This document shows positions 25,404 through 35,092 of a stretch of DNA of 64,000 nt, in pieces; positions within the stretch are counted from its first letter, which is position 1; every line of letters starts with the position of its first letter. The notes below the pieces were generated by a model. The model was not told where the DNA came from. It made no database searches and worked only from the letters and a program-made list of their open reading frames with translations. The DNA is from Pedobacter frigiditerrae. Its GTDB lineage: Bacteria; Bacteroidota; Bacteroidia; Sphingobacteriales; Sphingobacteriaceae. The stretch covers positions 930,001 through 994,000 of the forward strand of contig NZ_JAVTSS010000001.1 of the NCBI RefSeq assembly GCF_032678705.1, written 5' to 3'. The position numbers and the translations under genes are program-made.

Positions 25404-26694
25404 GCTAGCAAAATATAATGTATATAAGGATTCTGGTGTGAAATGGTTGGGAAAGATTCCTGAGAGTTGGGAAGCACTTTCTAATAAATTTATATTCAAA
25501 CTAAAGAAAATTCAAGTTGGCAAAAAATCTAGTGACTATGATTTACTCTCTTTAACCTTAAATGGTGTTATAAAAAGAGATATGGAAAACCCGCAAGGTA
25601 AATTTCCAGCTGAATTTGATACTTATCAGGAAGTGAAAAAGGGTGATTTTATTTTTTGCTTATTCGATGTAGAAGAAACTCCAAGGACAGTTGGGCTTTC
25701 GAGTTTCGATGGGATGATAACTGGAGCATATACAATTATGCAACCGCAGGATGATTTTGACAGAATTTTTCTATACTATTTCTATTTGAATTTGGATTCT
25801 ACAAAACGGATGAAGCCACTTTATACTGGGTTAAGGAATACAATTTCTAAAGAAAATTTCTTTTCATTTAAAACATTTATACCTCCATTAGAAGAACAAA
25901 CCGAAATTGCCAAATTTTTGGATGATAAAACAGCCAAAATAGACCATGCCATTTCTATTAAACAAAAACAAATTGATTTATTAAAAGAACGCAGGCAAAT
26001 TTTAATACATAAAGCGGTTACGCAAGGTATTAACTCAAATGTAAAATTAAAAGATAGCGGGGTAGAATGGATTGGAGAAATACCTGAACATTGGGAGGTT
26101 AAGAGACTAGCGTCATTTGGTAAATTTTCGAAAGGTGGTGGTTTTTCAAAAGCTGATTTAACTGAAGATGGAGTTTCTGCTATTTTATATGGAGATATTT
26201 ATACAAAGTACGATATTGAAATAACCAAAGGAGTAAGGTTTATTTCAAATGAAACTGCAAAAAAATCGATATCAATTAAAAAAGGAGATATTCTATTTAC
26301 GGGTTCTGGTGAAACAATGGAGGATATCGGTAAATGTGTGGTTTTTTCTAGTGATGAAAAAACTGTTGCAGGTGGTGATGTTATCATTTTTGAGCAATTT
26401 GGAAACAACAATCTATTTTTAAGTTATGTGTTAAACACTGAGGGTGCAAAATATGAGAAAGCTAGATATTCCAAAGGTGAAATTATTGTGCACACTTATG
26501 GGTCAAAATTAAGGAATATTTATATCCCAATACCACCATTGGTAGAGCAGGAAAAAATTGCAGAATATGTGGATAATGCAATGAATAAAATTGCAACTGC
26601 CATTTCCTTAAAAGAGAAAGAAATTGAGAAGTTAAAGGAATATAAGGCAAGTTTAATAAATAGTGTGGTAACGGGTAAGGTGAGGGTGAGTTAA
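25390..26694 (+). CDS. hsdS: Type I restriction-modification specificity subunit
   Basis: 434 aa with the internal repeat typical of HsdS. Two target recognition domains each begin with the same phrase (KDSGVKWLGKIPESWE near residue 12; KDSGVEWIGEIPEHWE near 222), and each is followed by a conserved helical spacer (PPLEEQ...KIDHAISIKQKQIDLLKERR; PPLVEQ...KEKEIEKLKEYKASLI). The two TRD cores differ, so the target is bipartite and asymmetric. It sets the sequence recognised by both methylation and restriction complexes. It overlaps rhuM by 14 bp and is 5 bp before the next gene. A second Met follows at codon 2, so the start is uncertain by 3 bp. Confidence 0.94.
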   Translation: MMEIKLAKYNVYKDSGVKWLGKIPESWEALSNKFIFKLKKIQVGKKSSDYDLLSLTLNGVIKRDMENPQGKFPAEFDTYQEVKKGDFIFCLFDVEETPRTVGLSSFDGMITGAYTIMQPQDDFDRIFLYYFYLNLDSTKRMKPLYTGLRNTISKENFFSFKTFIPPLEEQTEIAKFLDDKTAKIDHAISIKQKQIDLLKERRQILIHKAVTQGINSNVKLKDSGVEWIGEIPEHWEVKRLASFGKFSKGGGFSKADLTEDGVSAILYGDIYTKYDIEITKGVRFISNETAKKSISIKKGDILFTGSGETMEDIGKCVVFSSDEKTVAGGDVIIFEQFGNNNLFLSYVLNTEGAKYEKARYSKGEIIVHTYGSKLRNIYIPIPPLVEQEKIAEYVDNAMNKIATAISLKEKEIEKLKEYKASLINSVVTGKVRVS

Positions 26695-26699
26695 GGATT

Positions 26700-28526
26700 A
26701 TGGAAACGAAAGATAAAACAGGAAAACTATTATACACAATAAGCGAAATATTTAATGATAATGGTTATTTATCAGAAAAAAACAAAGAATATTTTAATAT
26801 TCCCCACTACCAAAGAGGTTATAAGTGGGAACCAAATAATGTGAATAAATTATTAACAGATATTGATAATTTTATTGCTGGAGATGGTAAATTTTATTGT
26901 TTGCAAAACATAACTATTGTTGCTAATAATAATGTGTTTAACGTTATTGATGGGCAACAACGCTTAACAACGCTCACAATAATACTATCCTATTTGGGCG
27001 AAAAGTTATTGGTTAATAAAAAAGTTAGGTTTCCACAAAATTCCATCAGAAAATATTCAAATCAATTTCTAAATGAGATAGTAACAAGAAAGGATCTAGA
27101 ATTTCCAGCTGTAACTTGGGAAGATTATGTTGAAAAATTTCCTGAATATGATTTACAGGATATTGGACACATGTTCAATGTGTATCGTGCAATAGAAGGA
27201 TGGTTCGAAGCTAAAAATAAAGAAAACCAAATATTTGCAATTGATAAATTCTTGAATAAACTTTTACATGATGTAAAAATAATTGTGAATGAAGTAGATG
27301 GTCAAACAAGTGAAGAAAAAGTTTTTGGGAATTTAAACTCCAAACGGATTCCTCTTGATGGCTCTGATTTAATAAGGGCAATTTTAATTACAAGGGTAGC
27401 CAGAGAAGAAGCAAGAAAAGAAACTGATTTAAAAAATATCATTTATGTAAATGAAAGGAGAGTTAAGCTTGGTTGGGAACTTGACCAAATTAACAATTGG
27501 TGGGGTTCTGAAAATATAAAGGGATATTTCTCAAAGTTTGTTAGCGTAAAATCTGAACTAATAGGTGGAGATAAAAAACTTTTTAATGAAGAACATTATC
27601 CAATTAATTATTTGTATCTCTTATATGCAGAGACTAAAGGTAAAAATAAACTTACGCTTGATCTTATTGAGCAACATACCAACAGTGCAATTGCATTATA
27701 TAAAGAGATTTTAAAATTACATTATACTTTACAAGATTGGTATAGCAACAAGGAGATCTATCATTATTTAGGTTTTCTTTTCAATGTTAGGGGGAAGAAT
27801 AAAGCAAATTTTAGAGAGATATGGATTAATTGGCAAACGGTTGCAAGCAGAGATGAATTTATTGAATACTTAAAAAGTAGTATGAAAAAATGCTTTTTGG
27901 GGAATGACGAAGAATTAATTGACTTTAAGGACCATAATACCAATTGGTATGAGGATAAAGAAAATGAATTGGTGATGAGTTTGGTTTTGATGGATGTCAT
28001 TCAGAGTATAAAAGAAAATCAACCAAACCTGCCGTTTAATTTCTTTCACAAAGACAAAAATGATATTGAACACATCTTTCCAAAAAAACCAAAAGAGCTC
28101 AAAAACAAAAAAGCATATATTGACTTTCTAAACAAGTTTGAAAAGGATCAAACAAAGCATTTTAACCTAAAAAATTATGATAAGCTAATTCAAAGTGAGA
28201 AGTATCAATTACAATTAGAAAATCATATAGATAGAACCATTGCTGAATATAAAATAAATGCTATTGGAAATTTGGTGTTATTGTACAATAGTTTAAACAG
28301 AAGTATAAGTAACTCAATTTATTCAGAAAAAAGATCCAGGATAATTGAATATTATAGTTTAGGTCACTTTATACAACCTCACACATTTAAGGTTTTCACA
28401 AGAGATTTTAATGATCCAAATCAAAAAAATAGGGATTTCGAATATTGGGTAAATGACGACATATTGAGAAATGGTGTTTATATAGATTCTGAAATTAATA
28501 AATTCTTTACACCCAAATCAAAATGA
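26700..28526 (+). CDS. DUF262 + DUF1524 (GmrSD-like) putative type IV restriction nuclease
   Basis: 608 aa. The N-terminal DUF262 domain shows IPHYQRGYKW (about 30-40) and VIDGQQRLTTL (Asp84), then the FGNLNSKRIPLDGSDLIRAIL segment (about 210-230); this ParB/Srx-like fold binds and hydrolyses nucleotides in GmrS. The C-terminal DUF1524 domain shows the HNH-type nuclease core: DIEHIFP (His458) and IGNLVLLYNSLNRSISN (about 522-538). GmrSD enzymes cut phage DNA with modified bases. This one sits between hsdS and hsdR and overlaps the next DUF262 gene by 4 bp, so the two probably work together. Composition looks more A/T-rich than hsdM and hsdR, a hint of separate acquisition. Confidence 0.88.
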   Translation: METKDKTGKLLYTISEIFNDNGYLSEKNKEYFNIPHYQRGYKWEPNNVNKLLTDIDNFIAGDGKFYCLQNITIVANNNVFNVIDGQQRLTTLTIILSYLGEKLLVNKKVRFPQNSIRKYSNQFLNEIVTRKDLEFPAVTWEDYVEKFPEYDLQDIGHMFNVYRAIEGWFEAKNKENQIFAIDKFLNKLLHDVKIIVNEVDGQTSEEKVFGNLNSKRIPLDGSDLIRAILITRVAREEARKETDLKNIIYVNERRVKLGWELDQINNWWGSENIKGYFSKFVSVKSELIGGDKKLFNEEHYPINYLYLLYAETKGKNKLTLDLIEQHTNSAIALYKEILKLHYTLQDWYSNKEIYHYLGFLFNVRGKNKANFREIWINWQTVASRDEFIEYLKSSMKKCFLGNDEELIDFKDHNTNWYEDKENELVMSLVLMDVIQSIKENQPNLPFNFFHKDKNDIEHIFPKKPKELKNKKAYIDFLNKFEKDQTKHFNLKNYDKLIQSEKYQLQLENHIDRTIAEYKINAIGNLVLLYNSLNRSISNSIYSEKRSRIIEYYSLGHFIQPHTFKVFTRDFNDPNQKNRDFEYWVNDDILRNGVYIDSEINKFFTPKSK

Positions 28527-30715
28527 GCGAAAATAAACTTTTAAAGGAAGTTTCTGTTAAACAGATTCTTGAAACTTACAATTTAATAGTACCAGAGATA
28601 CAACGTGAATATGTTTGGGGCCAAAATCAATACGGCGTGTTTCATACATTTTTAGATGATATTCAAGAAGGGTTAACTAATGTAGCAGATGAAACTGACG
28701 AAGAAAGAACTTTGAAAGATGCTATTTTAAATCCAGCAATCGATGAACAAACAAAAAAGGCACTTAGAGAAATATTAGATAAATTAGTTAAACCTATTGC
28801 TGCAATGAATATCGGCTTTCTTTATTCATATAAGCCTGGATATTATATAGGAAATGATAGAGAAGAAGATCTTTATTTAATCGATGGCCAGCAAAGGTTC
28901 ACCACATTAGTTTTAATATTATTTTATTTTGCAATTAAAGAAGATAAAAAGGCTGACTTTATTTCTTTATTCAAGTTTGATGCTGCCAAAGAAAAAATAG
29001 CATTTGATTATAGAGTAAGATCAATTACGCATCAATTTTTTATTGAATTGATAGAGAAATGTACTACAATTAATGATTTATTAGAGATTAGAAATAAGAA
29101 TTGGTTTTTATCTAGTTATGCTAATGATACAACTGTAAAATCTATTGCTGGGATCAATGAAAATACAGGTGTTTTTTATTTGCTTCATAATTTTTTTCAA
29201 AACGACATTTCAAAGTACTATGATTTTGTGAAAACTGGGATTAAGTTTTGGCATTTTAAAGCTGAAGAAACCACTCAGGGAGAAGAATTATACATCACTA
29301 TGAATTCTAGAGGGCAACAACTTGCTGATAATGAAAATATAAGAGCAAAATTATTTGATGATGAATTAATCAAAAACAACTCTTTGTTCTGGAGCGAAAA
29401 ATGGGAACAATGGCAAGATTTTTTCTGGAAAAATAGAGATAAAACGAGACCGAACAGCTCTGCTGATGATGGATTTAATGAATTCTTAAGGTGGGTACAG
29501 TTGCTTAAAATGTATGAAAACAATAATCAACAAGTCCCAATTACTGATGATTTAAGAAACAAATTTGAAAAAGCTTTACAATGGGGTACAGAAACAAAAC
29601 TCGAAAGTGAATATTTTTCTTTAATAGATATAGACCAAGCTTTCGAAAGTTTAAAATATTTATATGGAACTTTTGAAAGTGATAATATAAATCTAAAAAA
29701 TATATATCCTAAAAGCTTTATAGGTGGTTTAATTCCTAAAAAATGGATTGCTAATGAAGGAAGAGTATTAGGATTAATTGACCTCTTCCAATTGCTGCCT
29801 GTTTTGGCTTATATCAAAAAACATATTGTAACTGATAAGGAAATAAAAAACATCACACTCTATCGATTAATAAGATGTTTGAGGTTCTTAAGTAGAGATG
29901 TAACAATTGGTAAAGCAGTTAGGCAACAAGTTGCTAATGCATTGTTTTTTACTGATGAGTTAGCTTTTAATATGGATTTGGTTGATTTAGCCAATAACCA
30001 AAAGATTTCAACCACGATTCTGAACGAAGAGTTGAATATGAAACTTTCTCTGTTAAATTCTTCCTCAGAAAGAGAAAGACTAGAAGATTTATTTTGGTAT
30101 GCAGAAGAACTCTTAGAGGCCGAGATACTTCACTTAATAACTTTAACAATTGAGCATAAAGGAGTATTTAATATTGAATATTTTGAAAAGGTTGTTTTAT
30201 GTTACCAAGAATTGTTAGATAACGAGGATGCTGTAACATTTAATTTAATGCATACAGATTTTTATAACGATCAATATGATAGAATATATTGCGACAAAGA
30301 TTGGTACAAAAAAAGTGCTTTAATGAACCTATTAGTTAATAGGATAGAAAACAACCAGATAAATTTTAATGATTTTTTAGTACAGCAACAGAAGATTTTT
30401 ATTGCGGGTTATGAAACAGAACAAGAAATTATTGAAGAAGATTCTGCCGGCAATCAATTATTTATCTATTATATCTTAGCCACAAATGATATTTATAGTG
30501 TTAAAATAGGTTGGAATTACAATTATTTTAATTTTGGAAAATGGCCTGGATATTCAGGCTTTCATACAATTTTTAAAAATGGGATTATCTATCAGGGTTA
30601 TGATTCTGCTTTTAGAGAAAATCAATTTAAAATTTTAGGTACACATTCATTAAAAGACAAATTAGCTGTAAAAAAACTTTTAGCTTGGGCAACCGAGCCT
30701 TTAACCACTGATTAA
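28523..30715 (+). CDS. Second DUF262-domain protein, without a recognisable HNH domain
   Basis: 730 aa. DUF262 features are clear: VPEIQREYVWG (about 24-34), LIDGQQRFTTL (Asp121), and EELYITMNSRGQQLADNENIRAKLF (about 254-278). The long C-terminal half (about 340-730) is helical and charged, with no visible DUF1524 motif, so it is probably a nuclease-less partner or regulator of the preceding protein. The last about 100 residues (YYILATNDIYSVKIGWNYNY...) look like a separate small alpha/beta domain. It overlaps the previous gene by 4 bp (ATGA) and precedes hsdR by 10 bp. The C-terminal function is unknown. Confidence 0.82.
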   Translation: MSENKLLKEVSVKQILETYNLIVPEIQREYVWGQNQYGVFHTFLDDIQEGLTNVADETDEERTLKDAILNPAIDEQTKKALREILDKLVKPIAAMNIGFLYSYKPGYYIGNDREEDLYLIDGQQRFTTLVLILFYFAIKEDKKADFISLFKFDAAKEKIAFDYRVRSITHQFFIELIEKCTTINDLLEIRNKNWFLSSYANDTTVKSIAGINENTGVFYLLHNFFQNDISKYYDFVKTGIKFWHFKAEETTQGEELYITMNSRGQQLADNENIRAKLFDDELIKNNSLFWSEKWEQWQDFFWKNRDKTRPNSSADDGFNEFLRWVQLLKMYENNNQQVPITDDLRNKFEKALQWGTETKLESEYFSLIDIDQAFESLKYLYGTFESDNINLKNIYPKSFIGGLIPKKWIANEGRVLGLIDLFQLLPVLAYIKKHIVTDKEIKNITLYRLIRCLRFLSRDVTIGKAVRQQVANALFFTDELAFNMDLVDLANNQKISTTILNEELNMKLSLLNSSSERERLEDLFWYAEELLEAEILHLITLTIEHKGVFNIEYFEKVVLCYQELLDNEDAVTFNLMHTDFYNDQYDRIYCDKDWYKKSALMNLLVNRIENNQINFNDFLVQQQKIFIAGYETEQEIIEEDSAGNQLFIYYILATNDIYSVKIGWNYNYFNFGKWPGYSGFHTIFKNGIIYQGYDSAFRENQFKILGTHSLKDKLAVKKLLAWATEPLTTD

Positions 30716-30725
30716 ATATTAACTT

Positions 30726-33700
30726 ATGCCCTCACAAACTAACGAACAAGCGCTAGAAGCATCCATCGAAAAAAGATTAGCTGGCACAAATCTAGAAGAA
30801 CTCAAAACAATGAGTGAGCCTAAAGAATTGTACAGAACTGGCAATGGTTATTACATTGGGCAGGCTTCAGATTTCAACCCAAAGTTTGCAATAGATGAAA
30901 ATCGTTTTTGGCATTTTTTAGAAACTACCCAAAAAGAAGAGTTAGCCAAATTGCAAAAACAAAGCGATTGGAAACTCAAGATATTAGAACGCTTAGATAG
31001 GTTAATTAAAAAGTATGGTGTTTTACGTTTGCTGCGTAAAGGTTTAGAAGTAGATGATGCACATTTTACGCTGTTTTATGTATTGCCATTGGCAAGTAGC
31101 AGCAAAATCATTAAAGACAATTTCGAGAGTAACGAGTTTAGTGTAACAAGGCAAATCCGTTATTCGCTAACTAACACCAAAGAAGAGATTGACATGGTAC
31201 TTTTTGTAAATGGTCTCCCATTCTCTACCATGGAATTAAAAAACCATTGGACAGGGCAAAATGCTAAAGTACATGGGCAAAATCAGTATAAATTTAAAAG
31301 AGATATTACACAGCCATTGTTAAACTTCGGTAGGTGTGTGGTGCATTTTGTGGTTGATACAGATGAAGTTTACATGACTACGAAATTAGATGGAGCGAAT
31401 ACCTTCTTTTTGCCATTTAATTTAGGTAATAACTTCGGCAAGGGTAATCCGCCAAATCCCTTTGGACATAAAACATCTTATTTATGGGATGAGGTTTTAA
31501 CGAGACAAAGTGTGGCTAATATTTTACAACACTTTGTTCGTTTTGATGGCAAAGAAACCGACCCATTAAATAAAAAAACTTTGTTCTTTCCTCGTTACCA
31601 CCAAATGAAAGTGGTAAGAGATATTTTGGCAGATGCTAGTAAAAAAGGCGTGGGGCAAACTTATCTCATTCAGCATTCGGCAGGTTCTGGTAAATCCAAT
31701 TCCATTACTTGGGTAGCATACCAATTGATAGAAGCTTATCCAGAAATAGAAGGATTGCCTGGTGGTAAAGGTATTTCTAATCCGCTATTTGATTCAGTAA
31801 TTGTAGTTACTGATAGACGATTGTTAGATAAACAACTAAGGGAAAACATTAAAGAATTTTCTGAAGTTAAAAACATAGTTGCACCTGCTTATTCATCAAA
31901 AGAATTGAAAGAAAGCTTGGAGCAAGGTAAAAAGATCATTATTACTACCATTCAAAAATTTCCTTTTATTGTAAAAGGTATTGCAGATTTAAGCGATAAA
32001 CGTTTTGCAGTCATTATTGATGAAGCACATAGCAGTCAAAGTGGTTCGGCGGCAGATAACATGAACCAAGCGATGGGCAATAATAAAGAAGAAGAATATG
32101 AAGATGTGCAAGATAAGATTTTAGAAGAAGTAATGCGTTCTCGTAAAATGAGAGGCAATGCTTCATACCTAGCTTTTACGGCAACACCAAAAAATAATAC
32201 GTTAGAAAAGTTCGGTGTAAAACAAGAAGATGGAAATTTTAAACCTTTGCATCTTTATTCGATGAAACAAGCTATAGAGGAAGGTTTTATTTTAGATGTT
32301 TTAGCTAATTACACCACTTACAAAAGCTATTACGAAATTGAGAAATCAATAGAAGATAACCCCTTATTTGACACCGCAAAAGCACAAAAAAAATTAAAGG
32401 CTTATGTAGAGCGACATCAGCAAACCGTAGAGGTAAAGGCAGAGATAATGCTAGAGCACTTTGTAAGCAATATAGTGAACAAAAAGAAGCTGAAAGGTAA
32501 AGCTAAGTCCATGGTGGTTACTCAAAGTATCGAATCTGCCATTCGTTATTACCAAGCATTGAAAAAATTGTTAGCTACAAAGGGTAATCCTTTCAAGATA
32601 GCCATTGCTTTCTCAGGTAAGAAAACTGTCGATGGCATAGAGTATTCGGAAGATGGCCTAAATGGCTTCTCTGAAAAAGATACTAGAGATAAATTTGACG
32701 AGGAAGAATATAAAATATTGGTTGTAGCCAATAAATATTTAACTGGTTTTGATCAGCCTAAGTTAACAGCAATGTATGTTGATAAGAAGCTACAGGGTGT
32801 TTTAGCTGTTCAAGCATTATCCAGGTTAAATAGAGCTGCGGATAAATTAGGAAAGAAAACAGAAGATTTGTTTGTGCTGGATTTCTTTAATTCTGTAGAT
32901 GAAATTAAGGACGCATTTGATCCATTTTATACTGCTACAACTTTAAGTAAAGCGACGGACATTAATGTTTTACACGAAATAAAAGGCAATCTAGATGAAG
33001 TTGGTGTTTATGAATGGCTTGAGGTTGAGGATTTTGTAGAGAAATATTTTAAAGGAGTAAATGCTGAGTTGCTAAGTCCAATTATTGATTTTGCTGCAGA
33101 ACGTTTCAACAATGCGTTGGAATTAGAAGAAGATGCAAAAGCTGACTTCAAAATTAAAGCAAAACAGTTCGTGAAAATTTATGGCCAAATGGCCGCTATC
33201 CTTCCTTATGAAGTTATTAAATGGGAAAAGCTATTTTGGTTTTTGAAATTCTTGATACCAAAGTTGATTATTCTTGATCCCGACAGAGATGCATATGATG
33301 AGCTGCTAAACTCTGTCGATTTATCAACTTATGGTTTAGAAAGAGTGAAGTTGAATCAATCAATAGGCTTGGATGAAAGCACAACAGAGTTAGACCCGCA
33401 AAATCCTAACCCTCGTGGTGCGCATACAAAAGATGAAGAAAGCGATCCTCTAGATTTAATCATTCAAAGCTTCAATGAAAAATGGTATCAAGGTTGGGAT
33501 GCAACACCAGAAGATCAGCGGATTAAGTTCGTAAATTTAAGTAAGAATATCATGGCACACCCAGACTTCGAAATGAAGGTTAAAGATAATATGGATACGC
33601 AAAACCAAGATTTGGCACTAAGAAAGATTTTAGATGATGTGATGGCTCAACAACGAAAAAACGAATTAGACTTATATCGTTTGTATGCCAAAGATGATGC

Positions 33701-33755
33701 CTTTCATCAAGCATTTTTTGACACGATGAAGAGGATGGTTAATGTGGGGAGGTAA
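30726..33755 (+). CDS. hsdR: Type I restriction enzyme R subunit (nuclease and translocase)
   Basis: 1009 aa, standard length. The N-terminal PD-(D/E)xK nuclease domain contains Asp156 (EIDMVLFVNG) and the ExK pair Glu170/Lys172 (STMELKN). The SF2 translocase follows: Walker A HSAGSGKS (Lys323), DEAH box VIIDEAH (432-435), FTATPKNNT (about 488), the later QALSRLNRA motif VI (about 698). The C-terminal helical region binds the methylase core. With HsdM2S it translocates DNA and cuts unmodified DNA at a distance. All catalytic residues are intact, so the system looks functional. Its stop codon shares one base with the next start (TAATG). Confidence 0.96.
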   Translation: MPSQTNEQALEASIEKRLAGTNLEELKTMSEPKELYRTGNGYYIGQASDFNPKFAIDENRFWHFLETTQKEELAKLQKQSDWKLKILERLDRLIKKYGVLRLLRKGLEVDDAHFTLFYVLPLASSSKIIKDNFESNEFSVTRQIRYSLTNTKEEIDMVLFVNGLPFSTMELKNHWTGQNAKVHGQNQYKFKRDITQPLLNFGRCVVHFVVDTDEVYMTTKLDGANTFFLPFNLGNNFGKGNPPNPFGHKTSYLWDEVLTRQSVANILQHFVRFDGKETDPLNKKTLFFPRYHQMKVVRDILADASKKGVGQTYLIQHSAGSGKSNSITWVAYQLIEAYPEIEGLPGGKGISNPLFDSVIVVTDRRLLDKQLRENIKEFSEVKNIVAPAYSSKELKESLEQGKKIIITTIQKFPFIVKGIADLSDKRFAVIIDEAHSSQSGSAADNMNQAMGNNKEEEYEDVQDKILEEVMRSRKMRGNASYLAFTATPKNNTLEKFGVKQEDGNFKPLHLYSMKQAIEEGFILDVLANYTTYKSYYEIEKSIEDNPLFDTAKAQKKLKAYVERHQQTVEVKAEIMLEHFVSNIVNKKKLKGKAKSMVVTQSIESAIRYYQALKKLLATKGNPFKIAIAFSGKKTVDGIEYSEDGLNGFSEKDTRDKFDEEEYKILVVANKYLTGFDQPKLTAMYVDKKLQGVLAVQALSRLNRAADKLGKKTEDLFVLDFFNSVDEIKDAFDPFYTATTLSKATDINVLHEIKGNLDEVGVYEWLEVEDFVEKYFKGVNAELLSPIIDFAAERFNNALELEEDAKADFKIKAKQFVKIYGQMAAILPYEVIKWEKLFWFLKFLIPKLIILDPDRDAYDELLNSVDLSTYGLERVKLNQSIGLDESTTELDPQNPNPRGAHTKDEESDPLDLIIQSFNEKWYQGWDATPEDQRIKFVNLSKNIMAHPDFEMKVKDNMDTQNQDLALRKILDDVMAQQRKNELDLYRLYAKDDAFHQAFFDTMKRMVNVGR

Positions 33756-34174
33756 TGGAAGACTTAATTATTAAAGAGTTTTTAGAAAAGGAGAAAGTTA
33801 GAGTACTTAGTTTGTACTCAGCTAGTAAACATAAAATCAGTTTTCTTTCAAATAAGGGTTTATGGGAATGGTTTGAAGATAAATTAATAGCACAAAATTT
33901 TTGTTGCTATTATTGTGGTACATCAATTTTCGAAATCAACAAGCTAATTGATACAGATATTTAAAAAACTAGGGCAGTTAGAGGTGAAGGTCGTCGGGGA
34001 CCAGTTCTGGAAATAGATAAGAATGATGACACTTATGTAAAAGATAATTGTGTTTTATCTTGTTACTATTGCAACAATGACAAAAGTTATACATGTAGTA
34101 AGGATGATTACAAAACTTTTTTTGGAGCTAATAGAAGGAAATACTTTAAATCTCTGTTGCAAAACATAAAATAG
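33755..34174 (+). pseudogene. Small HNH-like nuclease gene with an in-frame TAA
   Basis: ATG 33755 overlaps the hsdR stop by one base. The first 69 codons include a CCYYCGTS zinc-binding knuckle (about 49-56) and end at TAA 33962-33964. The same frame continues to TAG 34172-34174 with RAVRGEGRRGPVLEIDKND, then NCVLSCYYCNNDKSYT. That is the pattern of small HNH endonucleases with two Cys-x2-Cys pairs and an L-E-I-D core. Repaired length is 139 codons. A C-to-T change in a CAA codon would account for the stop. The upstream fragment alone lacks the putative catalytic half. It probably was the last gene of the R-M operon. Confidence 0.75.
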
Positions 34175-34412
34175 TATTGATTTGTCGTATTCGTTCAATG
34201 TCTATTTTTTATGGTCTAGCTAACTATTCATTGCCTAAATCTCCCTTTGAAGAAAGATTATATAGCGCTTAAAGCTTGTAATCGTAACATTCCCAACCAG
34301 TGTTCATCAAAGCATATATGGAAGATTTATTAGGTGCAATCATTGTAAGTATGTTAGAGGTTTTATTCGCCTCTTTTACCAAACCTAAGCACTAATACGA
34401 TTTTCAAATGGT

Positions 34413-34958
34413 CTAATTGGCAAATGGGTCTGGTTTTTCAGCAGCTTTTGCCAAATCTTTTAGGTAAAGAAATGCCTTGCTGAGTCTTTCATACATTAAT
34501 TTATCACTTTGTTTATAATAAACAGTGATATAATCGCTTCGCTGCTTGTTTGAGCTGTTCGTACTGCTATTATTTGAAATAATGAGTGGATTTTTATCGT
34601 TAAAATAAATATAAAAGGACCCCACATCGGTTGTAGTTTTGGTTGAATCAATCACAATTCTGGAAATTTTTGAGGGATTGAAAAAACTTTGAACCTTAAA
34701 AGAAGAATACGATTCCCTGTCCTGAATAATCATGTTGTTGAAATAAACTACATGGTTTAACCTGTTCGAGTCAGTTTGGAAATCATTAGTGGTTAAAGTT
34801 GTTTTGCCGTAAACGCCTTCATTCTTCCATCTTAAAGCTTCTGCTTCATTCAATTTTTCATTAATGTAATTTATGGTTTCTTGTCTTGTTAACTTTTGTG
34901 CGAAAACAGTTGATACAAAGATGGTTAGTGATGCAAGGAGGATTAATTTAATTTTCAT
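34413..34958 (-). CDS. Small secreted protein of unknown function
   Basis: 181 aa with a signal peptide (1-20, TVFAQ). The mature part begins with a helix (TRQETINYINEKLNEAEALRW), then a beta-rich stretch (VVYFNNMIIQDRESYSSF, KISRIVIDSTKT, VGSFYIYFND), a Ser/Asn-rich linker (SNNSSTNSSNKQ), and a final helix (MYERLSKAFLYLKDLAKAAE). No family recognised. It is divergent from the 532-aa secreted protein gene, and the intergenic region carries two NarL-like palindromes, one per direction. The design matches the caspase/WG pair, so it probably belongs to the same regulon. The candidate -7 box lies only 4 bp upstream of the ATG, implying a leaderless mRNA or a coincidental box. Confidence 0.8.
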   Translation of the reverse strand: MKIKLILLASLTIFVSTVFAQKLTRQETINYINEKLNEAEALRWKNEGVYGKTTLTTNDFQTDSNRLNHVVYFNNMIIQDRESYSSFKVQSFFNPSKISRIVIDSTKTTTDVGSFYIYFNDKNPLIISNNSSTNSSNKQRSDYITVYYKQSDKLMYERLSKAFLYLKDLAKAAEKPDPFAN

Positions 34959-34961
34959 AAT

Positions 34962-35008
34962 TAAAACTATTGCATTTATATAATTTTCGCAATACCTAAA
35001 ATGTGGTA
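34962..35008 (-). promoter_or_regulatory. NarL-like palindrome (site C) upstream of the 181-aa protein gene
   Basis: TACC-N8-GGTA at 34993-35008; on the - strand TAGTTTTA (34969-34962) begins 39 bases after the site start, as at the other three sites. This puts the box next to the ATG at 34958, so the box is less certain than the palindrome. Confidence 0.5.
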
Positions 35009-35092
35009 TATTAAATATGTTTTATGAATTATTGACTATTTCTTTAGTTTAGGCGCTAAAATGTTCATAATCTTTACATTAGGTGCTATAAT

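Noticed and set aside
33755..33964. 69-aa protein as a complete gene
   Set aside because: The same frame continues past the TAA with the second half of an HNH-like domain, so it is a fragment of a broken gene.
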